A DNA stretch of 64,000 bases from an uncultured Clostridia bacterium (GCA_934754495.1 CAKVHW010000001.1:124001-188000), one strand, 5' to 3'; counted from the first letter of the stretch, positions 25,508-35,515 are shown. Program-made: numbers and translations. Notes: generated from the sequence alone by a model not told the origin.

Positions 25508-26623
25508 TTATTTTAAATTGTTTAGTTCTGATTGTAACTCACTTTCAATAATTTTACCATTCTCAACAGTAAACTTGTCGCATGGAAACCTAAAATCAAA
25601 ATCAGTGCAAGTAATAATTGTTTGAATGTTTTGTATTTTTTCCAACAACTTTAACTGTCTTGAGCCGTCAAGTTCGCTTAACACATCGTCTAGTAGCAAC
25701 ACTGGGTACTCGCCAAGGCGGTCTTTAAATACATCAAGTTCGCCCAATTTTAGTGATAATGCAACAGTTCGTTGTTGACCTTGCGACCCAAAATGACGCA
25801 CGTCAATGCCGTTTACGGTTATTTTAAGGTCGTCACGATGTGGTCCAACACTTGTGTAACCTAATTGCATGTCTTTTTCAAGTGTTTTTTCGTACTCAAT
25901 CATAAGCATTTTTTTAATAGTCTTTTCGTCATCGGCAGTAAAACCAACATAACTAAGGTCAAGGGTTTCTTTGCTGTCTGTAAGGTATTTTTGTGCGTAG
26001 TTGCAATACACCTTTAACTTTTCAATAAGTTTCATTCTGTCGGCTATTATTTTAGCCCCAACAGTGGCAAGTTGGTCATTCCAAATAGAAATGGTTTCTG
26101 ATAAGGCATTCTTATTTAAACTGGTTTTTAATAGTTTGTTTCGTTGAACCAAAATTTGATTATATTTGTTAAGGTTATAAAAATAATTTTTATCGAATTG
26201 ACAAAGGTCAATATCCATAAACTTCCTACGTTGGTCAGGGCTATCTTTCACAAGTTTTAGTTCGTCTGGCGAAAAGTATATCGCGTTTAAATTGCCCATA
26301 AGTTCGCCCATTTTTTTAATGGCAAGCGAATTTATTTTGATTGTTTTGTTTTGGTCTTCAAATATAAAAACCTCAATTTTTTTCTGCGATTTATCTCGCA
26401 CAAGTTCTAGGGTGACTTTTGCAAAACTACTACGCCACTTAATAAGTTCTTTGTCTTTGGCTGTGCGTGGACTTTTTCCAATTGCACACATAAAAATACC
26501 CTCTAATATATTGGTCTTTCCTTGTGCGTTTTTTCCAATCAAAACGTTAATGTTTGGACCAAATGTAATTAGTTGGTTGTCGTAATTTCTAAAATTTCTA
26601 AGTTCTATTGATTTAATATACAT
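25508..26623 (-). CDS. recF: DNA replication and repair protein RecF
   Basis: A 371-residue SMC-like ATPase that helps load RecA at gaps. It starts MYIKSIELRNFRNY, with Walker A GKNAQGKT at 30-37, the signature GSQGQQRTVALSLKLGE (about 281-297) and Walker B VLLLDDVLSELD (about 312-323). Full length. Normally recF lies downstream of dnaN and upstream of gyrB; here it is upstream of dnaA and divergent from gyrB, separated by repeat array B. Confidence 0.97.
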   Translation of the reverse strand: MYIKSIELRNFRNYDNQLITFGPNINVLIGKNAQGKTNILEGIFMCAIGKSPRTAKDKELIKWRSSFAKVTLELVRDKSQKKIEVFIFEDQNKTIKINSLAIKKMGELMGNLNAIYFSPDELKLVKDSPDQRRKFMDIDLCQFDKNYFYNLNKYNQILVQRNKLLKTSLNKNALSETISIWNDQLATVGAKIIADRMKLIEKLKVYCNYAQKYLTDSKETLDLSYVGFTADDEKTIKKMLMIEYEKTLEKDMQLGYTSVGPHRDDLKITVNGIDVRHFGSQGQQRTVALSLKLGELDVFKDRLGEYPVLLLDDVLSELDGSRQLKLLEKIQNIQTIITCTDFDFRFPCDKFTVENGKIIESELQSELNNLK

Positions 26624-26734
26624 TACTTTTACCTAAATATTCCCTATAAAATATTATACCATATTTTGCGGTGCTTTCAAAATATTTTTATAGATAACAT
26701 TTTTAATTTAACACCGCTTTTAAATATGTAAATG

Positions 26735-26912
26735 AAGCAATGTTATAACACAACCACTACAGTAGGCTGATAGAGAGTGTGTCAACACCCAGAACCCGCT
26801 ACAGTGAATATAATCACTACAGCCGGCTGACAATGCCGTGCGCTAGCACACAGGACTCATTATCGTAAATATACTAACTTTGGCTGGTTGATAGAGCCGT
26901 GCGCCAGCACTA
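26735..26912. repeat. Origin repeat array B (same family as array A, same orientation)
   Basis: Anchors GTGTGTCAACAC (26778), GTGCGCTAGCAC (26839) and GTGCGCCAGCAC (26900) are spaced 61 bp apart, with a degenerate half copy before them. Units share AGAACCC/AGGACTC, AGTGA...TCACT, GGCTG and GTTGATAGAG blocks with array A. Immediately to its right is about 100 bp of almost pure AT (26911-27000), a good unwinding candidate, before gyrB. Confidence 0.85.
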
Positions 26913-27013
26913 TATATAATATAATTTATATATTATTTTATAAAAATTATTTGTTATATAATAAATTTTATGTTATTATATAAACATATAAAACTATAGT
27001 AGGTGAAAATTTT

Positions 27014-28942
27014 ATGGCAGAAGAAATGCAACATGTTAACATGAAGTCAGTAAAATATGACGAAAACGACATACAGGTTTTGGAAGGGCTAGAACCTGTT
27101 AGAAAACGCCCAGGTATGTATATTGGTAGTACCGATAGTCGTGGTCTACATCACTTGGTGCAAGAAATTGTTGATAACAGTATAGACGAATCACTTGCTG
27201 GATATTGTGATACAATTAAAATAACCCTTAATAAAGACGGAAGCTGTACTGTAAGCGATAATGGTCGTGGTATTCCTTGCGGAATGCACAAAACCGAACA
27301 TAAAAGCGCAGTTGAAGTAGTACTTACAAAACTTCACGCAGGCGGAAAATTTGGCGGTGAAGGCTACAAAATTTCAGGTGGCTTGCATGGTGTAGGTTTA
27401 AGTTGTGTTAATGCTCTTTCTGAGTGGCTAGAAGTAATAGTTCACCAAGACGGCAAAATTCACGAACAACTATATCGTAGAGGTATTCCACAATACCCAT
27501 TAAAAGTTACAGGCACATGTGAAGACACAGGCACAACCGTTACTTTTATGCCAGATGACGAAATTTTTGAAACTTTGGACTTTGACTACAACTTACTAAA
27601 AGCACGCTTTCGTGAAATTGCATTCCTAAATAGAGGTATAACAATAACTATTGAAGACTTGCGTGGTGAAGAACCTGTTAAGGAAACATATCACTTTGAA
27701 GGTGGTATTGTAGAATTTGTAGACTATTTAAATAAAAATAAAGAAACATTGTTTCCAGGAACTGTGTATGTAGATGTTGCTAATGAAGACAACGAAGTTG
27801 AAATTGCATTCCAATATAATAGCGGTTACAACGAAATTATCAACTCGTATGCCAACAACATTAACACCGAAGAAGGTGGAACACACTTAGAAGGTTTTAA
27901 AAACTCTCTAACAAAAATTATTAACGACTACGGCAAAAACAATAAAATACTAAAAGAATCAGAAAAACTAAACGGTGATGATGTAAGAGAAGGTCTTACA
28001 GCTATTATTAGTGTAAAATTAAAAGACCCACAATTTGAAGGTCAAACCAAAACTAAACTTGGCAATAGTGAAATGCGTAAAATCGTAAGCGATGCCATGG
28101 TAGATAAATTTGGCGATTATTTGGAAGAAAACCCAAGTATTGGTAGAGAACTTGTATTAAAATGTATCACCGCTAAAAGAGCACGTGACGCAGCTAGAAA
28201 TGCAAGAGACCTTACAAGACGTAAAGGTGTGCTAGAAAGCACCACCCTTCCTGGTAAACTTGCCGACTGTACATCTAAAGACCGCTCTCAAAGCGAAATT
28301 TACATTGTAGAAGGTGATAGTGCTGGTGGAAGTGCAAAGCAAGGCCGTGACCGCCGTTTTCAAGCAATTTTGCCACTAAGAGGTAAAATCCTAAACGTAG
28401 AAAAAGCATCACTTCATCGTGTTATGGGTAGCGAAACAATCAAAAATATGATTACAGCATTCGGTTGTGGTATTAGTAGTGAGTTTAACGAAGAAAAACT
28501 AAGATACGATAAAATCATAATTATGACCGATGCCGATGTAGACGGAAGTCATATTAGAATACTTCTTCTTACTTTCATATTTAGATTTATGCAACCACTT
28601 ATTGAAAAGGGTCACGTGTTTATAGCTCAACCACCTTTGTATAAAATTGCATACGGTAAAGAAACACACTATGCTTATAGTGATGACGAACTTAACCAAA
28701 TTCTAGATAACATGGGTCGCCCAAAGGTTACCTTACAACGTTATAAAGGTCTTGGTGAAATGAACCCAGAACAACTATGGGAAACAACAATGAACCCAGA
28801 AAATCGTGTTTTACTTCGTGTAACAATGGAAGATGCGGTTGTTGCAGACGAAACATTTACAAAACTTATGGGTGAAGACCCTGAAGTAAGACGTGAGTTT
28901 ATAGAACAAAACGCAAATCTTGTTAAGGACTTAGACATTTAA
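27014..28942 (+). CDS. gyrB: DNA gyrase subunit B
   Basis: A 642-residue ATPase subunit of gyrase. The GHKL ATP site is visible as EIVDNSIDE, DNGRGIP and GGLHGVGLSCVNALS, and the TOPRIM domain as EGDSAGGSAKQGRDR and the DADVDGSHI metal site. The C-terminus ends with the usual RREFIEQNA block. The AGGTG ribosome site precedes the ATG at 27014. It is the first plus-strand gene to the right of the proposed origin and is followed 12 bp later by gyrA. Confidence 0.98.
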   Translation: MAEEMQHVNMKSVKYDENDIQVLEGLEPVRKRPGMYIGSTDSRGLHHLVQEIVDNSIDESLAGYCDTIKITLNKDGSCTVSDNGRGIPCGMHKTEHKSAVEVVLTKLHAGGKFGGEGYKISGGLHGVGLSCVNALSEWLEVIVHQDGKIHEQLYRRGIPQYPLKVTGTCEDTGTTVTFMPDDEIFETLDFDYNLLKARFREIAFLNRGITITIEDLRGEEPVKETYHFEGGIVEFVDYLNKNKETLFPGTVYVDVANEDNEVEIAFQYNSGYNEIINSYANNINTEEGGTHLEGFKNSLTKIINDYGKNNKILKESEKLNGDDVREGLTAIISVKLKDPQFEGQTKTKLGNSEMRKIVSDAMVDKFGDYLEENPSIGRELVLKCITAKRARDAARNARDLTRRKGVLESTTLPGKLADCTSKDRSQSEIYIVEGDSAGGSAKQGRDRRFQAILPLRGKILNVEKASLHRVMGSETIKNMITAFGCGISSEFNEEKLRYDKIIIMTDADVDGSHIRILLLTFIFRFMQPLIEKGHVFIAQPPLYKIAYGKETHYAYSDDELNQILDNMGRPKVTLQRYKGLGEMNPEQLWETTMNPENRVLLRVTMEDAVVADETFTKLMGEDPEVRREFIEQNANLVKDLDI

Positions 28943-28954
28943 GGAGTGTAGGCA

Positions 28955-31537
28955 ATGGATAAAAAAGATATTGACGAAATTTTAGAAAAAAATGATAATT
29001 CAAAAATTATAGACGTTAAGGTTAAGGAAGAACTTGAAAAATCATTTATTGCCTATGCAATGGCGGTTAATGTTAGCCGTGCTATTCCTGATGTTAGAGA
29101 TGGTTTAAAACCTGTTCATCGTAGAATTTTGTATTCCATGAACGAACTTGGACTTACTCCAGATAAACCTTACAAAAAATGTGCTACTATTGTCGGTGAT
29201 GTTCTTGGTAAATACCATCCACACGGCGATAGTTCGGTATACGATGCATTAGTTAGACTTGCTCAAGACTTCTCTATTAACTTACCACTTGTAGACGGTC
29301 ATGGAAACTTTGGTAGTGTAGATGGTGATAGTCCAGCGGCTTACCGTTATACTGAAGCCCGCATGAGTAAACTTGCTATTGAAATGCTTAGAGAAATAGA
29401 TAAAGAAACAGTAGATTTTTACCCTAACTTTGATGATACTCTAATGCAACCAGTTGTGCTTCCTTCACGTTTTCCAAACTTGCTTGTTAATGGTAGTGAC
29501 GGTATCGCCGTAGGTATGGCAACCAATATTCCACCACACAACTTAGCAGAAGTTATTGACGGTGTAATAGCACTTATTGACAATAAAGATATAGATATTG
29601 ACGAATTGTGTAAAATTATACCTGGCCCAGACTTCCCTACACGTGCACTTATTCTTGGTAGAAAAGGTATTAAAGATATGTACCGCACAGGCCGTGGCTC
29701 ATTCTATATTCGTAGCCGTGCCGAAATTGAAGATTATGCTAATGGCACTCGCCAACGTATTGTAATCTCCGAAATTCCTTACCAAGTAAACAAAGCAAAA
29801 CTTATTATTCAAATTGCCGATTTAGTAAAAGCAAAACGTATTGAAGGCATTAGTGATATTAAGGAAGAAAGCGACCGTGAAGGTATGCGTATTGTAATTG
29901 AAGTTAAGAAAGATGCAAACGCACAAGTTGTTCTTAATACACTATACAAACACACCCAACTTCAAATAAGTTTTGGTGCAATCATGCTTGCACTTGTTGA
30001 TGGTGTTCCTAAAATTTTAAACCTTAAAGAAATTCTTACACACTATTTGAATTTTCAAAAAGATGTTATTGTAAGACGTACTAAATACGATCTTGATAAG
30101 GCAGAACAAAAAGCACACATTTTGCAAGGTTTAGTAATTGCTCAAGCAAATATTGACGAAGTAATTCGTACCATCAAACTTTCTGATGATAAAAACGATG
30201 CTATTGCAAAACTTATTAAATTATTTGAACTTACCGAAAAACAAGCAACCGCAATTCTTGATATGAGACTTCAACGTCTTACTGGTCTAGAAGTTGAAAA
30301 ACTAAAACAAGACCTTGTTAGCACTGAGAACGCTATTAGAGAATTTAAAGAAATTTTGGCAAGCGAAGAAAAAGTATTGTTAATAATTAAACACGACCTT
30401 ACCGAAATTAAAGAAACCTATGGTGTTCCACGTAAGAGCGAAATTAGTTTTGATTATAGCGAAATTGATGTTGCTGACCTTATTAAAAAGGAAAATGTTG
30501 TTGTTACACTTACTCACGGTGGCTATATTAAACGTATGCCAGTTAGCGAATACAAGGCACAACATCGTGGCGGTATGGGTGTAAGTGCTCATAAGACTAA
30601 AGAAGAAGACTTTGTAGAAAGCATTTATGTTACTTCTACTCATGACGAACTATTCTGCTTTAGTAATAAGGGTAAAGTTTACACAATGAAAGCATACGAA
30701 ATTCCTGAAGCACAAAAACAAGCCAAAGGCAGAGCATTTGTAAACTTACTTCAACTAGACCAAGACGAACGTATCACAACAATTATTCCAATTGCTGATA
30801 AATCAAATGGTTATTTGGTTATGAGTACTAAGTATGGTTTGATTAAAAAGACCAAACTTGAAGAATTTGAAAGTATACGTAAAAACGGGAAAATTGCCAT
30901 AAAGCTTAACGAAAATGACGAATTGATTAGCGTTTATGTCACAAACGGCAATAATGAGATAATTATGGCAAGTAGTTCTGGTAAGTGTATTAGGTTTAAC
31001 GAGAAGTATGTAAGAGTACTTGGTCGTGAAGCAATGGGTGTTAAATCTATTAGACTTGAAGAAGGCGAATATATTGTTGATATGGCTGTTGTTAACCCAG
31101 ACCTTAAGATGCTTACAATTAGTGAATATGGTTATGGTAAACGTAGCAATCCAGACGACTACCGTGTACAAGGCCGTAACGGAAAAGGTATCAAGGCTGG
31201 TATCTTTAACGAACAAACTGGCGGTCTTGTAAATTTAAAACAAGTATCAGATACTGACGACATTATGATTATTTGTGATGACGGTCAAATTATTAGAATT
31301 AAAGCAAGTGAAATTAATGTTATTGGTAGAAATACCAAAGGTGTTAAAATTATGAAAATGCGTAACAATGGTAAGATTATTGCTGTTGCTATCACACCTA
31401 GCGAGGAAGAAGAACAAAACATGGCTGAAAACATGGAAGAAGGTGTTGTAGAAGATGTACTTCCAGACGACCTACCAGATGATATGCCAGAACCTACTCC
31501 AAACCTTGCTCAAGAAGACGATAGTTTGCTTGACTAA
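28955..31537 (+). CDS. gyrA: DNA gyrase subunit A
   Basis: An 860-residue breakage-reunion subunit. The quinolone region reads GKYHPHGDSSVYDALVRLAQ with Ser93 and Asp97 at the positions equivalent to E. coli 83 and 87, i.e. wild type. The catalytic Tyr is Y132 in YRYTEARM. The C-terminal beta-pinwheel is present, with a GyrA-box-like AQHRGGMG. The extreme C-terminus is an Asp/Glu/Pro-rich tail of about 45 residues. GGAG precedes the ATG; transcription ends at two hairpins. Confidence 0.98.
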   Translation: MDKKDIDEILEKNDNSKIIDVKVKEELEKSFIAYAMAVNVSRAIPDVRDGLKPVHRRILYSMNELGLTPDKPYKKCATIVGDVLGKYHPHGDSSVYDALVRLAQDFSINLPLVDGHGNFGSVDGDSPAAYRYTEARMSKLAIEMLREIDKETVDFYPNFDDTLMQPVVLPSRFPNLLVNGSDGIAVGMATNIPPHNLAEVIDGVIALIDNKDIDIDELCKIIPGPDFPTRALILGRKGIKDMYRTGRGSFYIRSRAEIEDYANGTRQRIVISEIPYQVNKAKLIIQIADLVKAKRIEGISDIKEESDREGMRIVIEVKKDANAQVVLNTLYKHTQLQISFGAIMLALVDGVPKILNLKEILTHYLNFQKDVIVRRTKYDLDKAEQKAHILQGLVIAQANIDEVIRTIKLSDDKNDAIAKLIKLFELTEKQATAILDMRLQRLTGLEVEKLKQDLVSTENAIREFKEILASEEKVLLIIKHDLTEIKETYGVPRKSEISFDYSEIDVADLIKKENVVVTLTHGGYIKRMPVSEYKAQHRGGMGVSAHKTKEEDFVESIYVTSTHDELFCFSNKGKVYTMKAYEIPEAQKQAKGRAFVNLLQLDQDERITTIIPIADKSNGYLVMSTKYGLIKKTKLEEFESIRKNGKIAIKLNENDELISVYVTNGNNEIIMASSSGKCIRFNEKYVRVLGREAMGVKSIRLEEGEYIVDMAVVNPDLKMLTISEYGYGKRSNPDDYRVQGRNGKGIKAGIFNEQTGGLVNLKQVSDTDDIMIICDDGQIIRIKASEINVIGRNTKGVKIMKMRNNGKIIAVAITPSEEEEQNMAENMEEGVVEDVLPDDLPDDMPEPTPNLAQEDDSLLD

Positions 31538-31568
31538 TTGATTTTGGTAAATTGTATTAAATGTTAAA

Positions 31569-31653
31569 AAATACTCTAAAATTTTAGAGTATTTCCGAAA
31601 ATGATACGGAATAATATGAAAAAACACTCAAAATTTACTTTGAGTGTTTTTTT
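31569..31653 (+). terminator. Tandem hairpin terminators after gyrA
   Basis: First a perfect palindrome AAATACTCTAAAA/TTTTAGAGTATTT (31569-31594), then AACACTCAAA/TTTGAGTGTT with a T7 run (31619-31653). The rest of the 300-bp gap to the next gene shows nothing else recognisable. Confidence 0.85.
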
Positions 31654-31846
31654 ATTTGCTTAATACGGGTTAGTTTTAATTAAAACCATTTTAAATATAC
31701 AGCCATTCAAATTAAAATATTCCCAGCGACTAGAAATAATTAGTTTTTAATAGTATATAGTTAATATTTTAAGGTTTTTATATGTTTTAGTGAGTTTTAA
31801 TATGTAATACTATGTTTTTGTAATTTTGTGCCGTAAAATTGAAGTA

Positions 31847-32254
31847 TTAATGTTGTTTTGTAGGTGTGTTTTTAAAATCCTTAATGATATTGATGTACTC
31901 GTTTGCAGTTTCGTATAGTTTGTAACCAGTTAGTCTGGCATATGCTAGCGGATTACTTTTTTGTAATCTTGTGTTGTTTTTGTAAATGTTTTTTACATAT
32001 TCAAGGCTTCTTAAATGTGTTGAGAACACATTATAAATTCGTCCGTCATTATTGTTTTCGTTAAGGTATTTAGAAACTTTGCAGGCTTCTGAAAGTGTTG
32101 TAAAATACACATTCTTTTTAATCTTTCTAGGAATTAGGTACATTCGAGAACCTTTTTGTTTTAATGTTAGATTGCTTCTATCTGCTAAATTTTCATCGGC
32201 AATAAAAGAAATTCCATATACTTTTTTTGTTTTACTAATTTCGTTTTGTTTCAT
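31847..32254 (-). CDS. Hypothetical protein
   Basis: A 135-residue basic protein (MKQNEISKTKKVYG...) with no membrane segment and no motif I recognise. The middle has a helical, Asn/Lys-rich region (CKVSKYLNENNNDGRIYNVF). The longest frame begins at a TTG (32266), but GGAG 6 bases before the ATG at 32254 sets the start. It is divergent from the 325-residue gene across a short promoter region; the two may be regulated together. Confidence 0.6.
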   Translation of the reverse strand: MKQNEISKTKKVYGISFIADENLADRSNLTLKQKGSRMYLIPRKIKKNVYFTTLSEACKVSKYLNENNNDGRIYNVFSTHLRSLEYVKNIYKNNTRLQKSNPLAYARLTGYKLYETANEYINIIKDFKNTPTKQH

Positions 32255-32372
32255 GTTTTTCTCCAAATATTACTAATATAATGTTATCACATAATACTCT
32301 ATTTTTCAATACAAAGTCCTTAAAACATAAATAGACATTAAATTATCGACATTTTTCGACAATTTACACATA

Positions 32373-32400
32373 TTGACATTATTTTTAAATTTGGTATAAT
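32373..32400 (+). promoter_or_regulatory. Consensus sigma-A promoter
   Basis: TTGACA (32373-32378), 16-bp spacer, TATAAT (32395-32400), then a GGAAAGGAAAAAAGAGAGGG leader before the ATG at 32434. Confidence 0.8.
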
Positions 32401-32433
32401 AAAAACGGAAAGGAAAAAAGAGAGGGAAAAATT

Positions 32434-33411
32434 ATGTTAGATAAAAACGGGAATGAAATAACATTCGAAGAAGAAGTTTCAAAAAATAGAAGTGCTTTGT
32501 GTGAAATTAAAGAATACTTGCTTCAAAAATCACTTACTTCTGCAATGAAAGAAAGTTACATGGATCCTTTTACAATCCAAAGTTATTATATTAATAATGT
32601 TTTTGATTATATTGTTAATAAGTATAGTGCAATTGATATGCTTAAATACAAAATGTATCCAGATTTTCCAGAGTGTTTTAATGACGATATGGCACCTTTA
32701 ATTTTGCCACGTTTTGAAGAAAGAAATGGAGAAAAAGTTTTACTTGTTAGTGGTGATGGTGGTAAAAAGTTTAAAGAGTACGATGAGATAAATGAAAAAT
32801 ACGGGAAATTAACCAACCTTGTTCAAAATGATGACTTAAGAGTATATGCTACACCAAACTCACTTACAAGGCTTGCCCTACTTTTACATATGCCAGACCA
32901 AAATTGTAGAAACTTTGATTTATTTGTAAAGCCTTATAGTATTGGATACGATGTGTTTAAAATGAGAGATGTGTGCAAAAAAAGATATGATTACTATTGT
33001 AAGTTTTGGCGAATTCCAGAAAAAGGCGGAACAAAATGGTATACTGAATTTGAGTATCCAAGCCAACGAAAAACAGAACTTGAAGAATCTACTCACAAAA
33101 AAAGAGAAGATATCCAACTTGACTCTAAATACAAAGAACAGCGTATTGATATGGACGAGTACAATTTAAGAAAAGACGATCAAAATATTTATTATCCCGA
33201 AAAGACCCCATATGAATTGGGAATAAGTAAATATGAAAAGATGCATTTGTTAAAAGATGTAGAATTTATTGGCTCGTACAGTGTTCCTAAAAAAATTGTT
33301 CTTACTGACAAAACCGAACGAAGTGCAATTAATTATTTTACACGGGTTGCCTCAGAAAAAAATGCTGGCGAAGCATTCCATAAAGCAATGATTAATGAAA
33401 GACAGTTATAA
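32434..33411 (+). CDS. Hypothetical protein, unknown family
   Basis: A 325-residue, charged soluble protein. Notable features are an acidic start, several Tyr/Asp-rich stretches (YDVFKMRDVCKKRYDYYCKF) and a Lys/Glu-rich middle (about 210-245) that may be coiled coil. No signal peptide, membrane segment or catalytic signature was recognised. It has a strong consensus promoter and ribosome site and ends in a good terminator, so it is probably well expressed as a single-gene unit. Confidence 0.7.
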   Translation: MLDKNGNEITFEEEVSKNRSALCEIKEYLLQKSLTSAMKESYMDPFTIQSYYINNVFDYIVNKYSAIDMLKYKMYPDFPECFNDDMAPLILPRFEERNGEKVLLVSGDGGKKFKEYDEINEKYGKLTNLVQNDDLRVYATPNSLTRLALLLHMPDQNCRNFDLFVKPYSIGYDVFKMRDVCKKRYDYYCKFWRIPEKGGTKWYTEFEYPSQRKTELEESTHKKREDIQLDSKYKEQRIDMDEYNLRKDDQNIYYPEKTPYELGISKYEKMHLLKDVEFIGSYSVPKKIVLTDKTERSAINYFTRVASEKNAGEAFHKAMINERQL

Positions 33412-33455
33412 AAAAACTTATAAAAATAAAGATTAGTTTTTAAAAACAAAAATAT

Positions 33456-33487
33456 AAAAAAACGGCTTGACTTTAAGCCGTTTTTTT
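33456..33487. terminator. Bidirectional hairpin terminator
   Basis: AAAAAACGGCTT and AAGCCGTTTTTT around a 6-base loop, between convergent genes. Confidence 0.85.
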
Positions 33488-33528
33488 GTTGTGTTAATTA
33501 TAGTTGTAACAAACATTGTTAACAAATA

Positions 33529-34785
33529 TTATTTATTTTTTAAAATTTTGTCTAGTCCAATCATAATTCCAAGTTTACCGTATTCGTACATAAGTCCGCC
33601 TTGCATGTAAGCAATGTAAGGTGGCTTTACTGGACCATCACAACTTAATTCTATTGTGCTACCTTGAATAAAACTTCCACCAGCCATAACTTCATCGTCT
33701 GGGTATCCAGGCATAGGTGCAGGTACAGGAGTTACATAACTTTCAATTGGGCTACCAAATTGAATACCTTTGCAAAAGTTTACAAGGTTTTGTTCGCTTT
33801 TTAAGGTTATGGTTTGAATAATGTCGGTGCGTGCTTCATCGTGTGATGGGTCTACTTGAAAACCTAACTTTTCCAACATAAGACTAGCAAAAACCATGGT
33901 TTTTAAGGCATTTTTAACAACAACAGGTGCATTAAACAATCCTTTGTAAAAACTTAAAAGTTGGTTTAGATTTGCACCAATTTCTTTGCCAAGCCCAGGT
34001 GCAGAAAATCTTTCGGCAATGTCTAGCACGTATTCTTTTTTGCCCACAATGTATCCGCCGGTTTTAACTTCGCCACCGCCCAGATTTTTAATAAGCGACC
34101 CTACAATAATGTCTGCTCCAACATCGGTTGGTTCTTTTTTCTCTACAAAATCGCCGTAGCAGTTGTCCACCATAATAATAACATCTGTATTAACTTCTCT
34201 AATAGCTTTAATTACACGTTCAATTTTTTCAATGCTTAGGCTTTTTCTTTCGCTATAACCACGGCTTCTTTGAATTTCTACAAGTTTAACATCGTGTTTA
34301 CTTAAGCGGGTTTTAATTGTATTAATATCAAAATCGTTATCAATAAGTTCAATTTGCTCGTACTTCATTCCGTTTTTGATAAGAGAATTACGGCTGTCAC
34401 CTGTTAGACCAATTATGGTTTTTAATGAATCATATGGGTCACCTGTAATAGAAATAAATGTGTCGCCGTGTTTTAGTAGCCCCGAAAAACACAAATTAAT
34501 GGCATGTGTTCCGCTCATAATTTGTGGTCTTACAAGTGCATCTTCTGCATTAAAAATTTGGGCGTATATTTTTTCAAGTTTGTCACGTCCGTCATCAGTG
34601 TAACCATAGCCAGTAATCTCTGTAAAATCGTTTGTTCCAACACGATTGTCTTGAAATGCTTTTAATAGTTTTGCACTGTTAAACATACATACATCGTCAA
34701 TTTTCTCAAAAATTGGTGCAAGTTCGGTTTCTGTTTCCTTAGATAATTTTGTTATTTTTTCATCAATATCATAATTGTAATACAT
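33529..34785 (-). CDS. ynbB: YnbB-type PLP enzyme (methionine gamma-lyase family, aluminium-resistance related)
   Basis: A 418-residue PLP-dependent fold-type I enzyme of the family annotated as methionine gamma-lyase or aluminium resistance protein. Diagnostic blocks are FTEITGYGYTDDGRD, QIMSGTHAIN, SLSIEKIERV, VDNCYGDFVE, the Schiff-base lysine region GSLIKNLGGG, and near the C-terminus GGSFIQGSTIELSCDGP. The true substrate of the family is uncertain. AAGGAG placed 7 bases before the ATG at 34785 shows that the longer frame from 34806 is not the start. Confidence 0.85.
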   Translation of the reverse strand: MYYNYDIDEKITKLSKETETELAPIFEKIDDVCMFNSAKLLKAFQDNRVGTNDFTEITGYGYTDDGRDKLEKIYAQIFNAEDALVRPQIMSGTHAINLCFSGLLKHGDTFISITGDPYDSLKTIIGLTGDSRNSLIKNGMKYEQIELIDNDFDINTIKTRLSKHDVKLVEIQRSRGYSERKSLSIEKIERVIKAIREVNTDVIIMVDNCYGDFVEKKEPTDVGADIIVGSLIKNLGGGEVKTGGYIVGKKEYVLDIAERFSAPGLGKEIGANLNQLLSFYKGLFNAPVVVKNALKTMVFASLMLEKLGFQVDPSHDEARTDIIQTITLKSEQNLVNFCKGIQFGSPIESYVTPVPAPMPGYPDDEVMAGGSFIQGSTIELSCDGPVKPPYIAYMQGGLMYEYGKLGIMIGLDKILKNK

Positions 34786-34946
34786 ACTTTGCTCCTTAAA
34801 ATACATAGTATTCTACTAAATATTGCCTAAAATGTAAATAACATTGTTAATTTGTGTTTAAAAAATTTACAAACACATTTAAAAGATATTGACTTTTTAC
34901 TGTAAAAAAGGGTAAAATTAGTTATTAATAAAGTGAGGACAATTAT

Positions 34947-35504
34947 ATGATAGATGTAAATGACATTAGAAATGGTATGACTTTTTTATTTGAAGGAAAT
35001 ATTTATCAAGTTATAGAATTTTTGCACGTTAAACCAGGTAAAGGTTCTGCATTTATGAAAACCAAAATTTTAAACCTACGTACTGGTGCTACAATTGAAC
35101 GTACTTTTAACACCAATGTTAAGTTTGAAGAAGCAAGAATTGATAGAGTTAAAGTTCAATACTTGTATGAAGATAATGGTAATTTCTGCTTTATGGACGT
35201 TAATACCTACGATCAATTCGAACTTACAGCAGACCAAATTGGCGACAAAAAACGTTTCTTGGTAGAAAATATGGAACTTGATGTTACCCGTTATCAAGGC
35301 GAACTTCTTGGTGTTTCACTTCCAGAAAAAATGGAATACACAGTTGCTAGCACCGAACCTGCTGTTAAGGGCGGAACAACAACCAACGCCAATAAAGACG
35401 CAGTTATGGAAAACGGACTTGTTGTTAAAGTTCCTTTGTTTATCAACGAAGGCGAAAAGATTATCGTAACAACATATGACGGAAAATACTACGGTAGAGC
35501 TTAA
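34947..35504 (+). CDS. efp: Translation elongation factor P
   Basis: A 185-residue three-domain protein that relieves ribosome stalling at proline runs. The loop VKPGKGSAFMKTK holds Lys32, the residue that contacts the peptidyl-transferase centre, in the Bacillus-type PGKG context. The C-terminal block VKVPLFINEGEKIIVTTYDGKYYGRA is the EF-P signature. Promoter-like TTGACT...TAAAAT lies upstream and GAGG precedes the ATG. A hairpin follows 12 bp after the stop. Confidence 0.98.
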   Translation: MIDVNDIRNGMTFLFEGNIYQVIEFLHVKPGKGSAFMKTKILNLRTGATIERTFNTNVKFEEARIDRVKVQYLYEDNGNFCFMDVNTYDQFELTADQIGDKKRFLVENMELDVTRYQGELLGVSLPEKMEYTVASTEPAVKGGTTTNANKDAVMENGLVVKVPLFINEGEKIIVTTYDGKYYGRA

Positions 35505-35515
35505 TTAAATTAGTT

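Noticed and set aside
30380..30643. Minus-strand frames within gyrA and gyrB
   Set aside because: Antisense shadows of strongly conserved genes.
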